A stretch of 64,000 nucleotides of DNA, taken from Burkholderiales bacterium (GTDB taxonomy: Bacteria; Pseudomonadota; Gammaproteobacteria; Burkholderiales; Burkholderiaceae_E). Below the pieces are notes generated by a model. The model ran no database searches and was not told the origin of the DNA. It saw only the letters and a program-made list of their open reading frames with translations. This document shows positions 17,711-26,458 of this stretch, in pieces. The stretch is taken from NCBI GenBank assembly GCA_947487165.1, contig CANKWX010000002.1:57589-121588 (forward strand). Reading direction: 5' to 3'. Each line of letters opens with the position of its first letter. Position 1 is the stretch's first letter. A program made the translations under genes and the position numbers.

Positions 17711-18115
17711 ATGTACAGCCTCGCCGTGTCCGACCACATCATGATTGCCCACAGCTTCAACGGCGAGATCTTCGGCCCGGCACAAAAGCTGCACGGGGCG
17801 ACCTATGGCGTGGAAGTCGAGTTCAGACGCGAGCAACTCGACGCCAATGGGCTGGTCTGCGACATCGGTCTGGCGCTGACCGTGCTGCACGAGGTACTCG
17901 CCGATCTGAACTTCAAAAATCTTGACGAGTTACCCGAATTTCACGGGCACAACACCACCACTGAATTCATGGCCGGCGAGATTTTTCGCCGCATGAAGCG
18001 CCAGATCGAGGCAGGCAAAATCGGCCCCGGCACGGCCGACACGCTCGCGTCGATGCGGGTCGTGTTGCGCGAGTCGCCGCTCGCCTGGGCTACCTTCGAA
18101 GGTTCGCTGCGTTGA
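17711..18115 (+). CDS. Divergent 6-pyruvoyltetrahydropterin synthase/QueD-like protein
   Basis: A 134-residue T-fold protein of the PTPS/QueD family. H14 (MIAHSF) and H28 (KLHGATY) align with two zinc ligands, but the third His of the usual HGH is Ala30. The catalytic Cys normally just before HGH is absent. The usual Asp-His near the middle is replaced by NF (LNFKNL, 66-71). A different HGH appears at 78-80, followed by NTTTEF, which corresponds to the NPTxE substrate-binding stretch. It overlaps the glycosyltransferase start by 4 bp. It binds a pterin-like compound by family inference; the reaction may differ from QueD. I recall a similar form in alphaproteobacteria. Confidence 0.8.
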   Translation: MYSLAVSDHIMIAHSFNGEIFGPAQKLHGATYGVEVEFRREQLDANGLVCDIGLALTVLHEVLADLNFKNLDELPEFHGHNTTTEFMAGEIFRRMKRQIEAGKIGPGTADTLASMRVVLRESPLAWATFEGSLR

Positions 18116-19182
18116 CCGCATTCACGCTGATTGTTCCGGGAGCACTCGACCAGTTTACTGGCGGCTACCTGTTCGATCGGCAGGTCGTCGACGGTCTGCG
18201 TGCCATCGGGCGGGCGGTCGCGGTGATCGAGCTGCCAGGCGAGTTTCCTGGCACCGACGAGACGGCGCGCGCAGCCGCAGCATCTGCGCTGGCCGGCCTG
18301 CCATCGGGACAAACCGTGGTGATCGACGGTCTTGCCTTGCCGGCCTTTACCGAGTGTCTCGACGCCCACACCGCGCGACTGTCCATCGTCGCCTTCGTGC
18401 ATCACCCGCTGTCGCTCGAGACCGGTCTGTCGGCTCACACTGCGCAGGCGTACGCCCTGATCGAGCGCCGTCTGTGGCCGCAGATGCGCGGCCTGCTGTG
18501 CCCCAGTGCGCATACCGCGGCCGCAATCATCGCGGCCGGTGTTCCCTCTGATCGGGTTCGGGTTACGCCGCCCGGCACGCGAGTACCCTCGCCTGCTGCG
18601 GCCGCGACCGATCGCCTTCAAGCAGACCCTTCGCGCGTGCTGCAACTGCTTGCGGTCGGGACGGTCACGCAGCGCAAGGGACACCTGCAACTGGTCGAGG
18701 CACTGTCGCGGCTGCAGGACATCGACTGGCATCTGGCATGCATCGGAAGCCTGACACGCGAACCGGCATGCGCCCGGGCGTTGCGCGACGCCATCACCGC
18801 CCATGGCCTGGACAGGCGCATCACGCTGGCCGGTGAGGTGTCGTTGGATCAGCTTGACGCTGCCTATCGCGGTGCCGATGTCTTTGTGCTGGCCTCGCAC
18901 CACGAGGGCTACGGGATGGTCTATGCCGAGGCGCTGGCGTCTCACCTGCCGATCGTTGCGACCACGGCGGGGGCGATTCCTGACACGGTTGCAGCCGATG
19001 CAGCGCTACTGGTTGCGCCGGGCGATGTGGCTGCGCTCAGCGATGCCATGCGCCAGGTACTCACCGACCTGCCCTTTCGTCGAAGGCTTGCCGCGGGCGC
19101 TGCGCGGGCCGCGCAAGGCTTGTCCGACTGGCCGACGGCCGTGCAGCGCTGGGCGCAGGCCCTTGACGGTCTGACTGCATGA
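18112..19182 (+). CDS. GT4-family glycosyltransferase
   Basis: A 356-residue GT-B glycosyltransferase. The C-terminal Rossmann half carries LLAVGTVTQRKGHLQLVEAL and the nucleotide-sugar-binding EX7E element in HHEGYGMVYAEALASHLPIV. The start is a TTG overlapping the stop of the PTPS-like gene. The end overlaps the methyltransferase start by 4 bp (ATGA). Translational coupling to a pterin-family gene suggests the acceptor may be a small pathway product rather than lipopolysaccharide, which is an inference. Confidence 0.85.
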   Translation: MTAFTLIVPGALDQFTGGYLFDRQVVDGLRAIGRAVAVIELPGEFPGTDETARAAAASALAGLPSGQTVVIDGLALPAFTECLDAHTARLSIVAFVHHPLSLETGLSAHTAQAYALIERRLWPQMRGLLCPSAHTAAAIIAAGVPSDRVRVTPPGTRVPSPAAAATDRLQADPSRVLQLLAVGTVTQRKGHLQLVEALSRLQDIDWHLACIGSLTREPACARALRDAITAHGLDRRITLAGEVSLDQLDAAYRGADVFVLASHHEGYGMVYAEALASHLPIVATTAGAIPDTVAADAALLVAPGDVAALSDAMRQVLTDLPFRRRLAAGAARAAQGLSDWPTAVQRWAQALDGLTA

Positions 19183-20063
19183 GCGGGTTTTCGCCCGACT
19201 GGCTTGCGCGGCGCGAGCCAGTGGATGCCGCCGCACGCGACGCGGGCCTGGCGCATGACTTCGCAGCGGCGATCGCCGACACACCGCGCCGGATCATCGA
19301 CTTGGGTGCCGGGACCGGGGCTAACCTGCGTGTGCTCGCGCCCCTGATCGGCGGCGACCAGGACTGGCTGCTGATCGACAATGACCCGGCGCTGCTGTTT
19401 GCTCAACGCCGCGAGATCACCCGATGGGCAGCTCAGCACGGATGGGGGGTGCGCGAAGAGGCCACCGGCGCGCTTGAGCTCACCGTTGGGCCGGCGCGCT
19501 GGCGGGTGCGATCACAGCAGCTCGACCTGCAGGCAGCGCTCGGGCAGCTTGCGCTGAGCGACTGTGATGGCCTGACCACGACAGCCTTTCTCGACCTGGT
19601 CTCGGTCGACTGGATCGATCGTCTTTGCCAGATGCTCTGGCGGTCACCTCGCCCGTTTCTGGCGACCCTCAGCGTCGATGGCCAGCGACGGTGGCAGCCT
19701 GCGATGACAGACGATCTGCGATTGCACCAGGCGTTCGAGCGCCACCAGATCGGCGACAAAGGCTTTGGCGCTGCGCTGGGCATTGCTGCCGTCGATGAGA
19801 TGGCCCTGCGACTCGATCGGCTAGGCTTTAAGGTTGGCACTGCACGCAGCGACTGGCAGATTACGGGCGAGCATCCCGAATTGCTGCGGCAGATGATCGA
19901 AGAAGCGCTCGCCGTCGCTTGCGAGCTCGAACCGGCCGGCGCGTCGGCGTTCGCGCAATGGGCGGCGTCCCGTCATGCGCAGGCGGCCACCGGGACACTG
20001 GCGCTGACCATCGGGCATCGCGATCTGCTGGCCTTACCGGGCCCCGGGCCTCTGTTGCGCTGA
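19179..20063 (+). CDS. Class I SAM-dependent methyltransferase
   Basis: A 294-residue protein with the SAM-binding glycine motif RIIDLGAGTGANLRVLAP (about residues 38-55) and acidic motif II in LLIDNDP. The middle segment CDGLTTTAFLDLVSVDWI corresponds to motif IV. It is the last gene of the pterin-like cluster and is coupled to the glycosyltransferase by an ATGA overlap. Substrate not predictable from sequence. Confidence 0.83.
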   Translation: MSGFSPDWLARREPVDAAARDAGLAHDFAAAIADTPRRIIDLGAGTGANLRVLAPLIGGDQDWLLIDNDPALLFAQRREITRWAAQHGWGVREEATGALELTVGPARWRVRSQQLDLQAALGQLALSDCDGLTTTAFLDLVSVDWIDRLCQMLWRSPRPFLATLSVDGQRRWQPAMTDDLRLHQAFERHQIGDKGFGAALGIAAVDEMALRLDRLGFKVGTARSDWQITGEHPELLRQMIEEALAVACELEPAGASAFAQWAASRHAQAATGTLALTIGHRDLLALPGPGPLLR

Positions 20064-20121
20064 GCGGCGCAGCCCCGCTCCAATCGTCGCGTGCACAACC
20101 CTCTGACAGGGGCGCGGTGGG

Positions 20122-21606
20122 CTAGAACAGCTGGCCCTGGCCGTCCGGTACCGCACGGGTACGGCGCTTCGGGGACGTGGTCGGCGGCAAGCCACTTTTT
20201 CGTGAACCATGCTTTTGCTGGATAGCGCTGGCCTCGGCGTTTGCCTCATGGGTCCGGCGCAGTCCATACAACCGATCTTTTGCTGCGGCAACCGCTGTGC
20301 GTTCATCGACGATTGGGGGCGGATAGGACGCCGTTCCGATCTCCGGTACCCACTGCCGAATGTAGAGCCCCTGCGGATCATGGTCGAGGGCCTGCTTGGA
20401 GGGCGAATAGATGCGCAGCGTGTTGATGCCGGTGGTGCCCGACTGCATCTGCATCTGGCTCCAGTGGATGCCAGGCTCGAAGTCGAGGAACTGGCGCGCC
20501 AGAAACAGCCCTGGTTCGCGCCAGTGCAACCACAGGTGGTAGGCCGCGAAGCTGACCAGCATTGCGCGCATGCGAAAGTTCAACCAGCCGGTGGCACGCA
20601 GTTGGCGCATACAGGCATCGACCATCGGAAACCCGGTGCGGCCTTCGCACCAGGCCTGCAGGCGTTGCGTGTCGATCGCGCCCTCATTGACGCCGTCGCC
20701 CGCACGCAGCCCGTCGACACTGCGCGCCATGTTGCGCTGCTCGATGTCGGGCTCGTCTTCGAGCTTTTGCATGAAGTGACAGTGCCAGCGCAAGCGGCTG
20801 GCAAAGCCTCGTAATGCATAAGCAAGGCTTCGATCGGGCGTGGTGGCGATCCGCGCTTCGGTAGCCTGGTGCACACAGCGCATCGAGATCGTGCCGAAGG
20901 CCAGGTGAGCGCTCAGCCGACTGCAGCCTTCGTTGGCACTGAGGGGGCTGGACATCGCGCTTCGGTAGTCGCGCCCACGCCCGTCAAGAAAGCTGTCTAG
21001 CGTGGCCCACGCGGCACGCTCGCCGGCCGGTGGCAATGCCGCGCCAAGGGCGGGCAAGCCCAGCTCGCGCAAGCCTGGAAGGGGCGATGGCTTCAGCCCT
21101 GTCGCCGCGCTGAGGCTGCAAGCCGCCGCGATCGAAGCGGCCTCGGGCTCGTTCATGCGCTGGGCCCATCGCCCGGCCCATCCGGTACGCGATCGCAAGC
21201 GGCGCACCACACCGGTTTGCGGCAATTCGGTCCAGTTGACGCCCTGGCTGCGGCACCACTGCGCGACGGCCAGATCGCGAGCGTAGCTCCAGGCTGGGCC
21301 GGTTTCTTCGTGACTGAACAGGTGGGTAAAAGCGAACTCCTGTCGCAGTGCTTGCAGCACTTGCGGCATCGAACCGATCCGTACCAGCAGAGGGAACTGG
21401 CACTCGGCCAGGCTGCGCTGCAGGTCGGCCACGCAGTCGAGCAGAAAGCCGACATGGCGCGGGTCGCACTCGGGGCTCGCCAACCACTGCGGCTCAATGA
21501 CCACCAGCCCTGCCGCGCTGTCGCAGCGCAGGGCTTGCGCCAAAGGGGCATGATCGCGCACCCGCAAATCGCGCTTGAACCAGACCAGCGCGGTCGTGCC
21601 GGTCAT
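20122..21606 (-). CDS. Cryptochrome/photolyase-family flavoprotein
   Basis: A 494-residue protein with an N-terminal photolyase alpha/beta domain ([17 protein letters not shown]) and a C-terminal FAD-binding helical domain ([55 protein letters not shown]). It should bind FAD and use light to repair DNA or sense light. The stretch around the residue that contacts FAD N5 (Asn in E. coli PhrB, Asp in plant cryptochromes) reads [15 protein letters not shown], with Pro four residues before the Trp, so it is not a standard class I member. A basic tail ([15 protein letters not shown]) follows. It converges on the pterin-like cluster with a 58-bp gap. Confidence 0.88.
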   Translation of the reverse strand: MTGTTALVWFKRDLRVRDHAPLAQALRCDSAAGLVVIEPQWLASPECDPRHVGFLLDCVADLQRSLAECQFPLLVRIGSMPQVLQALRQEFAFTHLFSHEETGPAWSYARDLAVAQWCRSQGVNWTELPQTGVVRRLRSRTGWAGRWAQRMNEPEAASIAAACSLSAATGLKPSPLPGLRELGLPALGAALPPAGERAAWATLDSFLDGRGRDYRSAMSSPLSANEGCSRLSAHLAFGTISMRCVHQATEARIATTPDRSLAYALRGFASRLRWHCHFMQKLEDEPDIEQRNMARSVDGLRAGDGVNEGAIDTQRLQAWCEGRTGFPMVDACMRQLRATGWLNFRMRAMLVSFAAYHLWLHWREPGLFLARQFLDFEPGIHWSQMQMQSGTTGINTLRIYSPSKQALDHDPQGLYIRQWVPEIGTASYPPPIVDERTAVAAAKDRLYGLRRTHEANAEASAIQQKHGSRKSGLPPTTSPKRRTRAVPDGQGQLF

Positions 21607-21908
21607 GGTGTCAACCCCATGGGCGCTGATCCTGGATTTCCCTGCACGCGCTGATGCTTACTGCAATATCGGCAAGGCTTGATGCCAGACACGGAGATTG
21701 GCGAGTCATCATGCAATAGAGTGTAGCAAGATCACGATTCAGATCGCGGTCATACTAAGCCCGCAGCGGGCAGCAAAGCCTGCAAGAGATGTCAAACCAG
21801 AGTCAGAGACCGGTCGGGATAAACGTTTTCCGGTCATCATTGCCGCCAGCCCCGCCAGCGCCGCACGCGACGGATGAGACCACACAACGCAACCATGATG
21901 GCCCTGCG
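21607..21908. other. Divergent promoter region
   Basis: A 302-bp gap between the photolyase gene (minus) and the secreted methyltransferase gene (plus). It must hold both promoters. I see no convincing operator or hairpin. An upstream in-frame ATG at 21789 extends the methyltransferase frame without a signal. Confidence 0.4.
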
Positions 21909-22637
21909 ATGAAAAATGCAACTTTCCGGCAGTGCCTCTGCATTGCCCTGCTGCTGACGACCAGCGCCGCGCTGGCGCAATCCACCTCATTTTCCCAGCG
22001 CTACAGCACTGTGCCGGCGAGCGCCGACGGTATCGGCAAGCGTTACATGGATCGCGAAATCTCGGCGGTGATGGGCTGGCAAGGCGCAGCATGGCTTGAG
22101 CGCGAGGAGCGCGATCGCGAAGAGCGCACCGACCTGTTGCTGGCCGCGCTGGCGCTGCAGCCCGGCATGGTCGTGGCCGACGTCGGTGCCGGCACCGGTT
22201 ATCTCTCGCGGCGCATGGCAACGGCGGTGATGCCTGGCGGCAAGATCTGGGCCGTCGATGTACAGCCCGAAATGATCAGCCTGCTGCAGGCAGGTGCCAA
22301 GCGCAGCGGTTTGACGCAGATTGAGGCCCGGCTTGGCGCGGTCGACGACATCAGGCTGGCCGCTGCCTCGCTGGACCTGGCCGTAATGGTCGACGTCTAT
22401 CACGAACTGGCCTTCCCCTACGAGGTCATGGCCAGCGTGCTGAAGGCCCTCAAGCCCGGCGGCCGTGTCGTCTTCGTCGAGTACAAGGCAGAGGATCCGC
22501 GGGTGCCGATCAAGCCGCTGCACAAGATGAGCGAGGCGCAAATCAAGCGCGAGGCTGCCGTCTTCGAGCTGGACTGGGAGCGCACGGTCAATACGCTGCC
22601 CTGGCAACATGTGGTGGTGTTTCGCAAGCGTGGCTGA
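21909..22637 (+). CDS. Exported SAM-methyltransferase-like protein
   Basis: A 242-residue protein. The ATG at 21909 opens a clear Sec signal peptide (MKNATFRQCLCIALLL, cleavage after ALAQ). It is followed by a complete class I methyltransferase fold: VVADVGAGTGYLSRRMA (SAM site), AVDVQPEM (motif II), DLAVMVDVYHEL (motif IV) and KPGGRVVFVEYK. SAM is not expected in the periplasm, so an exported methyltransferase is odd. A non-cleaved anchor or a non-SAM function is possible. Confidence 0.8.
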   Translation: MKNATFRQCLCIALLLTTSAALAQSTSFSQRYSTVPASADGIGKRYMDREISAVMGWQGAAWLEREERDREERTDLLLAALALQPGMVVADVGAGTGYLSRRMATAVMPGGKIWAVDVQPEMISLLQAGAKRSGLTQIEARLGAVDDIRLAAASLDLAVMVDVYHELAFPYEVMASVLKALKPGGRVVFVEYKAEDPRVPIKPLHKMSEAQIKREAAVFELDWERTVNTLPWQHVVVFRKRG

Positions 22638-22821
22638 TGGCACGGGCTGGTCGGCAGTGCCAGACAGCACCTTCCGGTAACCCACCCATCCAGGAACGTT
22701 TCGACCGAAAGCTGACGCTGCCCTCGGGCCGGGAGCAAGCGGAACACGCTGGCGCGCAGGTTCAATACAGCGCTTCGACACTTCGTCAGAATCACAAGCT
22801 TTCCTGATGCAAGGAGTTGCG

Positions 22822-23280
22822 ATGTTGCTGAACGTCAATGGTCAGTCGTTGCCGGTACCTTCCGAATGGCGCGACGAGACCTTGCTGAGCGTCCTTCGAG
22901 AACCACTGGGCCTTGTGGGTGCCAAGTTCGGATGCGGCGCCGGGCTGTGTGGTGCGTGCACGGTTCTGGTCGATGGCACGGCGGTGCGCAGTTGCCTGGT
23001 GGCGGTGCGCGCCGTGGGCGACGCCGCCATCACAACCATCGAAGGCCTGAGCGCTGCAGGCAAGCTGCATCCTGTTCAGCAGGCATGGCTCGACGCAGCG
23101 GTTTCCCAGTGCGGCTTCTGTCAGGCTGGTCAGATCATGAGCACAGTGGCGCTGCTGCGGCATACGCCGCGCCCTGACGACGGCCAGATCGATGCGGCGC
23201 TGTCGGGCAACCTGTGCCGCTGCGGCACACAGCAGCGCATTCGGCAGGCCGTGAAGATGGCAGCGAGCGGCACACCATGA
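22822..23280 (+). CDS. Molybdenum hydroxylase small subunit, [2Fe-2S] protein
   Basis: A 152-residue protein starting at the ATG 22822 behind AAGGAG. Two [2Fe-2S] domains are complete: plant-ferredoxin type C38-x4-C43-x2-C46-x11-C58 and the alpha-helical C97-x2-C100...C132-x-C134. This is the electron-transfer subunit of xanthine-oxidase-family enzymes such as isoquinoline 1-oxidoreductase. It overlaps the large-subunit start by 4 bp. Confidence 0.93.
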   Translation: MLLNVNGQSLPVPSEWRDETLLSVLREPLGLVGAKFGCGAGLCGACTVLVDGTAVRSCLVAVRAVGDAAITTIEGLSAAGKLHPVQQAWLDAAVSQCGFCQAGQIMSTVALLRHTPRPDDGQIDAALSGNLCRCGTQQRIRQAVKMAASGTP

Positions 23281-25385
23281 GCGGCTCCGCCAGCACTCGA
23301 CGCCGCTTCATGCTGGCCGGCGCGGCAGGCCTGTCGGTGCTCATCCTGCCTGAGCTCGGGGGCTGTAGCAGCCTGCCGGTCATTCCCAGACGGCCCAAGC
23401 CCGATCGGGAAGAGGCCTTAGGCTGGGTGCGCCATCTGGACGGGCGTACAACCCTGTATATCCCCCGCGTCGAGATGGGTCAGAACATCCTCACCGCCTT
23501 GAAGCAGATCGTCTGCATGGAGTTGGGCGTGCCCTGGGAGACGGTTGATGCACGGCTGCACAGCACCGCGAACATCACCCGTGTCAGGGCCACCGTAGGC
23601 AGCGAATCGATCAAGGACTTCGCAGTGCCCCTTGCGCAAGCCTGCGCGGCGCTGCGAGACGCACTGGCCACGGGCCAGACACAGGGGCAGCTCGAGGTCG
23701 TGTCGCGGCCGCTGGAAGATCTGCGGTCACTGCAGGGACGCAGCGCGCCCCCTGTGCGAGTGCCCTTGGAGCAGGGCTTGGCCATCGTGACGGGGGCACC
23801 ACTCTATGTGGCCGACATCCGGCGGAAGGGCCAGGTGTTTGGCCGGGTGCTGCGTGCGCCGGCTTCGCCAGAGCTGGCAAGCACCCCGAGTCAAGCCGAC
23901 GAGGCCGCAGCGCGCGCCGTGCCGGGCTTCGTGGCACTCGTGCGAGACCCGTTGCTGACCGCGGGCGGCAGCGTCGGTGTTGGCATCGTCGCGCGCACAC
24001 CGGGCGCGCTGGACAAGATTGAGCAGGCGCTTGCACTGGTCTGGACCGTGGACTCGGCGTTCGATCAAACCACCATCGACAGCGCCATCGACATCGACCA
24101 GCGTCTGGCAGCAAGTCCTCGGCGGTCGCATCAAGTCCATGACGACCAGATCGATACCGACGGTGCATGGGACGTGGATCTGCGATTCGATGTGCCGTTG
24201 GCTGCGCACGCGCCAATCGAACCACGGGCTGCTGTGGCGGAGTTCGACGCCCAGGGACGCCTGCAACTCTGGGTAGGCTCGCAGGATGTCTTCTTCCAGC
24301 GCGACGTGGTGGTCAAGCGCCTGGGCCTCGACGAGAAGCAGGTAGTCGTGCACGGCCAGCGGGTAGGCGGCGCCTTTGGCGGCAAGACCATTTGCACGGT
24401 GGAGCTGGAGGCCGCGGTGCTGGCTCGGGCCGTCAAGATGCCCGTCAAGGTGCAGTGGAGCCGGGCGCAGGAGTTTCAGCTCGGCTTTCATCGGCCCCCG
24501 ACCAGCCACCGCATCCGCGCACGCCTGAACAATGGCCGCCTCCAGGACTGGTGGCACAGCTTTGCGAGCAGCCACATCCTGTTCACGGCCGCGGTGTTGC
24601 CGCCTTGGCTGCAGCGGGTAACCAACGTCATCGGAGACGATGGTGTAGCGCGCGGCGCCACGCTGCCCTACCGGGCTTCAGCGCGCCGCACCGAGTTTGA
24701 CCTGGCCAGGCTGCCGGTCTATACCGGCCCCTGGCGAGGTCTTGGCGCGGGTCCGAATGTCTTTGCCATCGAGTCCGCGATTGACGAATGCGCGCGCCAA
24801 GTGGGGTCGGATCCTGTGCAGTTCAGGTTGGACCACCTGACCGATGCACGCCTGTCAGGCGTGCTGCAGCGTGTGGCGGCAACGGCCGACTGGAAGCAGT
24901 CGTTGCAAAGCACGCCAGACACCAGGCGCGGTCGCGGTGTGGCCTGCGGCATTTACAAGGCCATGAGCTACGCGGCGGTGGTCGCCGATGTGGAGGTGGA
25001 GGTGGCCACAGGTAAGGTCCGGGTGCTGAAGCTGTGGTGTGCCCACGATTGCGGCCGCGTCATCAACCCAGATCAGGTCCGTGCCCAGTGCGAGGGCAAC
25101 CTGGTCTGGGGACTCGGCATGGCTTTGATCGAGCGGCTGCCGGTCGCCAGCTCACAGGTCGGAGCCACCAGTTTCCTGCAGTCACCGATTCCGCGTCTGC
25201 AGGATGTGCCGCCGATGGTCGTGACCTTGGTGGACAGCTCACAGCCGCCGACCGGGGCCGGGGAAACCGCGATCGTGGCCTCGGCGGCCGCGATCGCCAA
25301 TGCGATTCGTGACGCGGTGGGTGTGCGCCTGCAACAGCTGCCCGCGCGGGAGGCTGCGCTGCGCAGCACGCTGCAGCGCCCATGA
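23277..25385 (+). CDS. Molybdenum hydroxylase large subunit (IorB-like)
   Basis: A 702-residue protein from the ATG at 23277. It begins with a twin-arginine signal (STRRRFMLAGAAGLSVLIL), so the folded holo-complex is exported to the periplasm. Molybdopterin-cytosine-dinucleotide-binding blocks include GQRVGGAFGGK, the PWRGLGAGPN segment and HDCGRVINP. The catalytic glutamate lies in PPTGAGETAIV near the C-terminus. It resembles isoquinoline 1-oxidoreductase beta subunits, which hydroxylate N-heterocycles or aldehydes. No cytochrome c subunit is present. Confidence 0.9.
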   Translation: MSGSASTRRRFMLAGAAGLSVLILPELGGCSSLPVIPRRPKPDREEALGWVRHLDGRTTLYIPRVEMGQNILTALKQIVCMELGVPWETVDARLHSTANITRVRATVGSESIKDFAVPLAQACAALRDALATGQTQGQLEVVSRPLEDLRSLQGRSAPPVRVPLEQGLAIVTGAPLYVADIRRKGQVFGRVLRAPASPELASTPSQADEAAARAVPGFVALVRDPLLTAGGSVGVGIVARTPGALDKIEQALALVWTVDSAFDQTTIDSAIDIDQRLAASPRRSHQVHDDQIDTDGAWDVDLRFDVPLAAHAPIEPRAAVAEFDAQGRLQLWVGSQDVFFQRDVVVKRLGLDEKQVVVHGQRVGGAFGGKTICTVELEAAVLARAVKMPVKVQWSRAQEFQLGFHRPPTSHRIRARLNNGRLQDWWHSFASSHILFTAAVLPPWLQRVTNVIGDDGVARGATLPYRASARRTEFDLARLPVYTGPWRGLGAGPNVFAIESAIDECARQVGSDPVQFRLDHLTDARLSGVLQRVAATADWKQSLQSTPDTRRGRGVACGIYKAMSYAAVVADVEVEVATGKVRVLKLWCAHDCGRVINPDQVRAQCEGNLVWGLGMALIERLPVASSQVGATSFLQSPIPRLQDVPPMVVTLVDSSQPPTGAGETAIVASAAAIANAIRDAVGVRLQQLPAREAALRSTLQRP

Positions 25386-26362
25386 AGCGCACAACTGTTG
25401 CCACACCCACCACCGACTTTGCCAGTGCCGCCATGTTGCGCGTGCTTGGCCAGGGCATGCGTGAGCTTGGACTGAATCCGGCGCCCCCGGAGGACCCGCC
25501 TGCAGGGGACCTTGCCAAAGTATCGCTGGATGAGAAGCGTCAACTCGTGGGGTCGGCCTTGGCACAAGGCGGCTTGGGCTGTCTGGCCCTGTTGGGCCGC
25601 GGCTTGCATCACTATTCGCACGAGCCGACCCACCGCGCACTGGTGTCGGCGCGCAACCCGCAAGACCTTTTCGCACGCTGGACTCGCCTGGAGCGCTACA
25701 TCCACTCCCGCCACCGTATCGAAGTGCGGGACCTGTCAGAGTGCCACGCACACATCGTGCACCTGGCCCGTCCCCGCCATCCACCCCCCATGCCCGCCGA
25801 GGATCTGGTGGTACTGGGTGTGCTGATCGCCTTGCTGGAGACGGCGGGTGACAAAACCGTCACTGCAAGGATCGACGACGTACCGGTCTACCCGGAGCCT
25901 GACCATCTGGCACTTGCCGACCTGGCTCGGCAGATGAGAACGGCAGCATGGTTCATCGAATGGACTCCGACGGCTGTAGTGCCTGGGCCGCTGCGATCCC
26001 GGGCCCATACGCCTGTGCTGGCTGCGCCTGAAACCTGGAGCGTCCGCGCACAGCGCTGTTTCACCACACTGAGCCAAGACTTGATGAACCCCCTGACTCT
26101 GACCGAGCTCGCTCAGGCGCAAGGAGAGGCGCCACGGAGCCTGCAGCGCCACCTCAGCCGGGCCGGGTTCAGCTACACCGAGATCCTGGCGAAAGCGCGG
26201 TGCAGTTCAGCGTCATGGTGGCTTATCGAGACCGTCACGCCCATTGCTGAAATCGGGTTTATCAGCGGTTATGCCGACCAGCCGCACTTCACCCGCGACT
26301 TCCGGAATCGGGTCGGGATGACGCCGCAACGCTTTCGAAGCGAGTTCTGCGCACTGAGCTGA
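25382..26362 (+). CDS. AraC-family transcriptional regulator
   Basis: A 326-residue regulator with an N-terminal ligand-sensing domain and a C-terminal double helix-turn-helix (LTLTELAQAQGEAPRSLQRHLSRAG and PIAEIGFISGYADQPHFTRDFRNRVGMTPQRFR). It is coupled to the hydroxylase large-subunit gene by an ATGA overlap, which suggests that it controls the oxidation genes and perhaps the following haloperoxidase-like gene. Confidence 0.9.
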   Translation: MKRTTVATPTTDFASAAMLRVLGQGMRELGLNPAPPEDPPAGDLAKVSLDEKRQLVGSALAQGGLGCLALLGRGLHHYSHEPTHRALVSARNPQDLFARWTRLERYIHSRHRIEVRDLSECHAHIVHLARPRHPPPMPAEDLVVLGVLIALLETAGDKTVTARIDDVPVYPEPDHLALADLARQMRTAAWFIEWTPTAVVPGPLRSRAHTPVLAAPETWSVRAQRCFTTLSQDLMNPLTLTELAQAQGEAPRSLQRHLSRAGFSYTEILAKARCSSASWWLIETVTPIAEIGFISGYADQPHFTRDFRNRVGMTPQRFRSEFCALS

Positions 26363-26458
26363 GGTTTGGGCACTCGGGTTTGCATGACGAAGGCAGAAAC
26401 TACCTTGACGCGCGCCGCTCCTGTTGCGACCCTTGAGCTTCGCTACCTCGGAGGCGCT

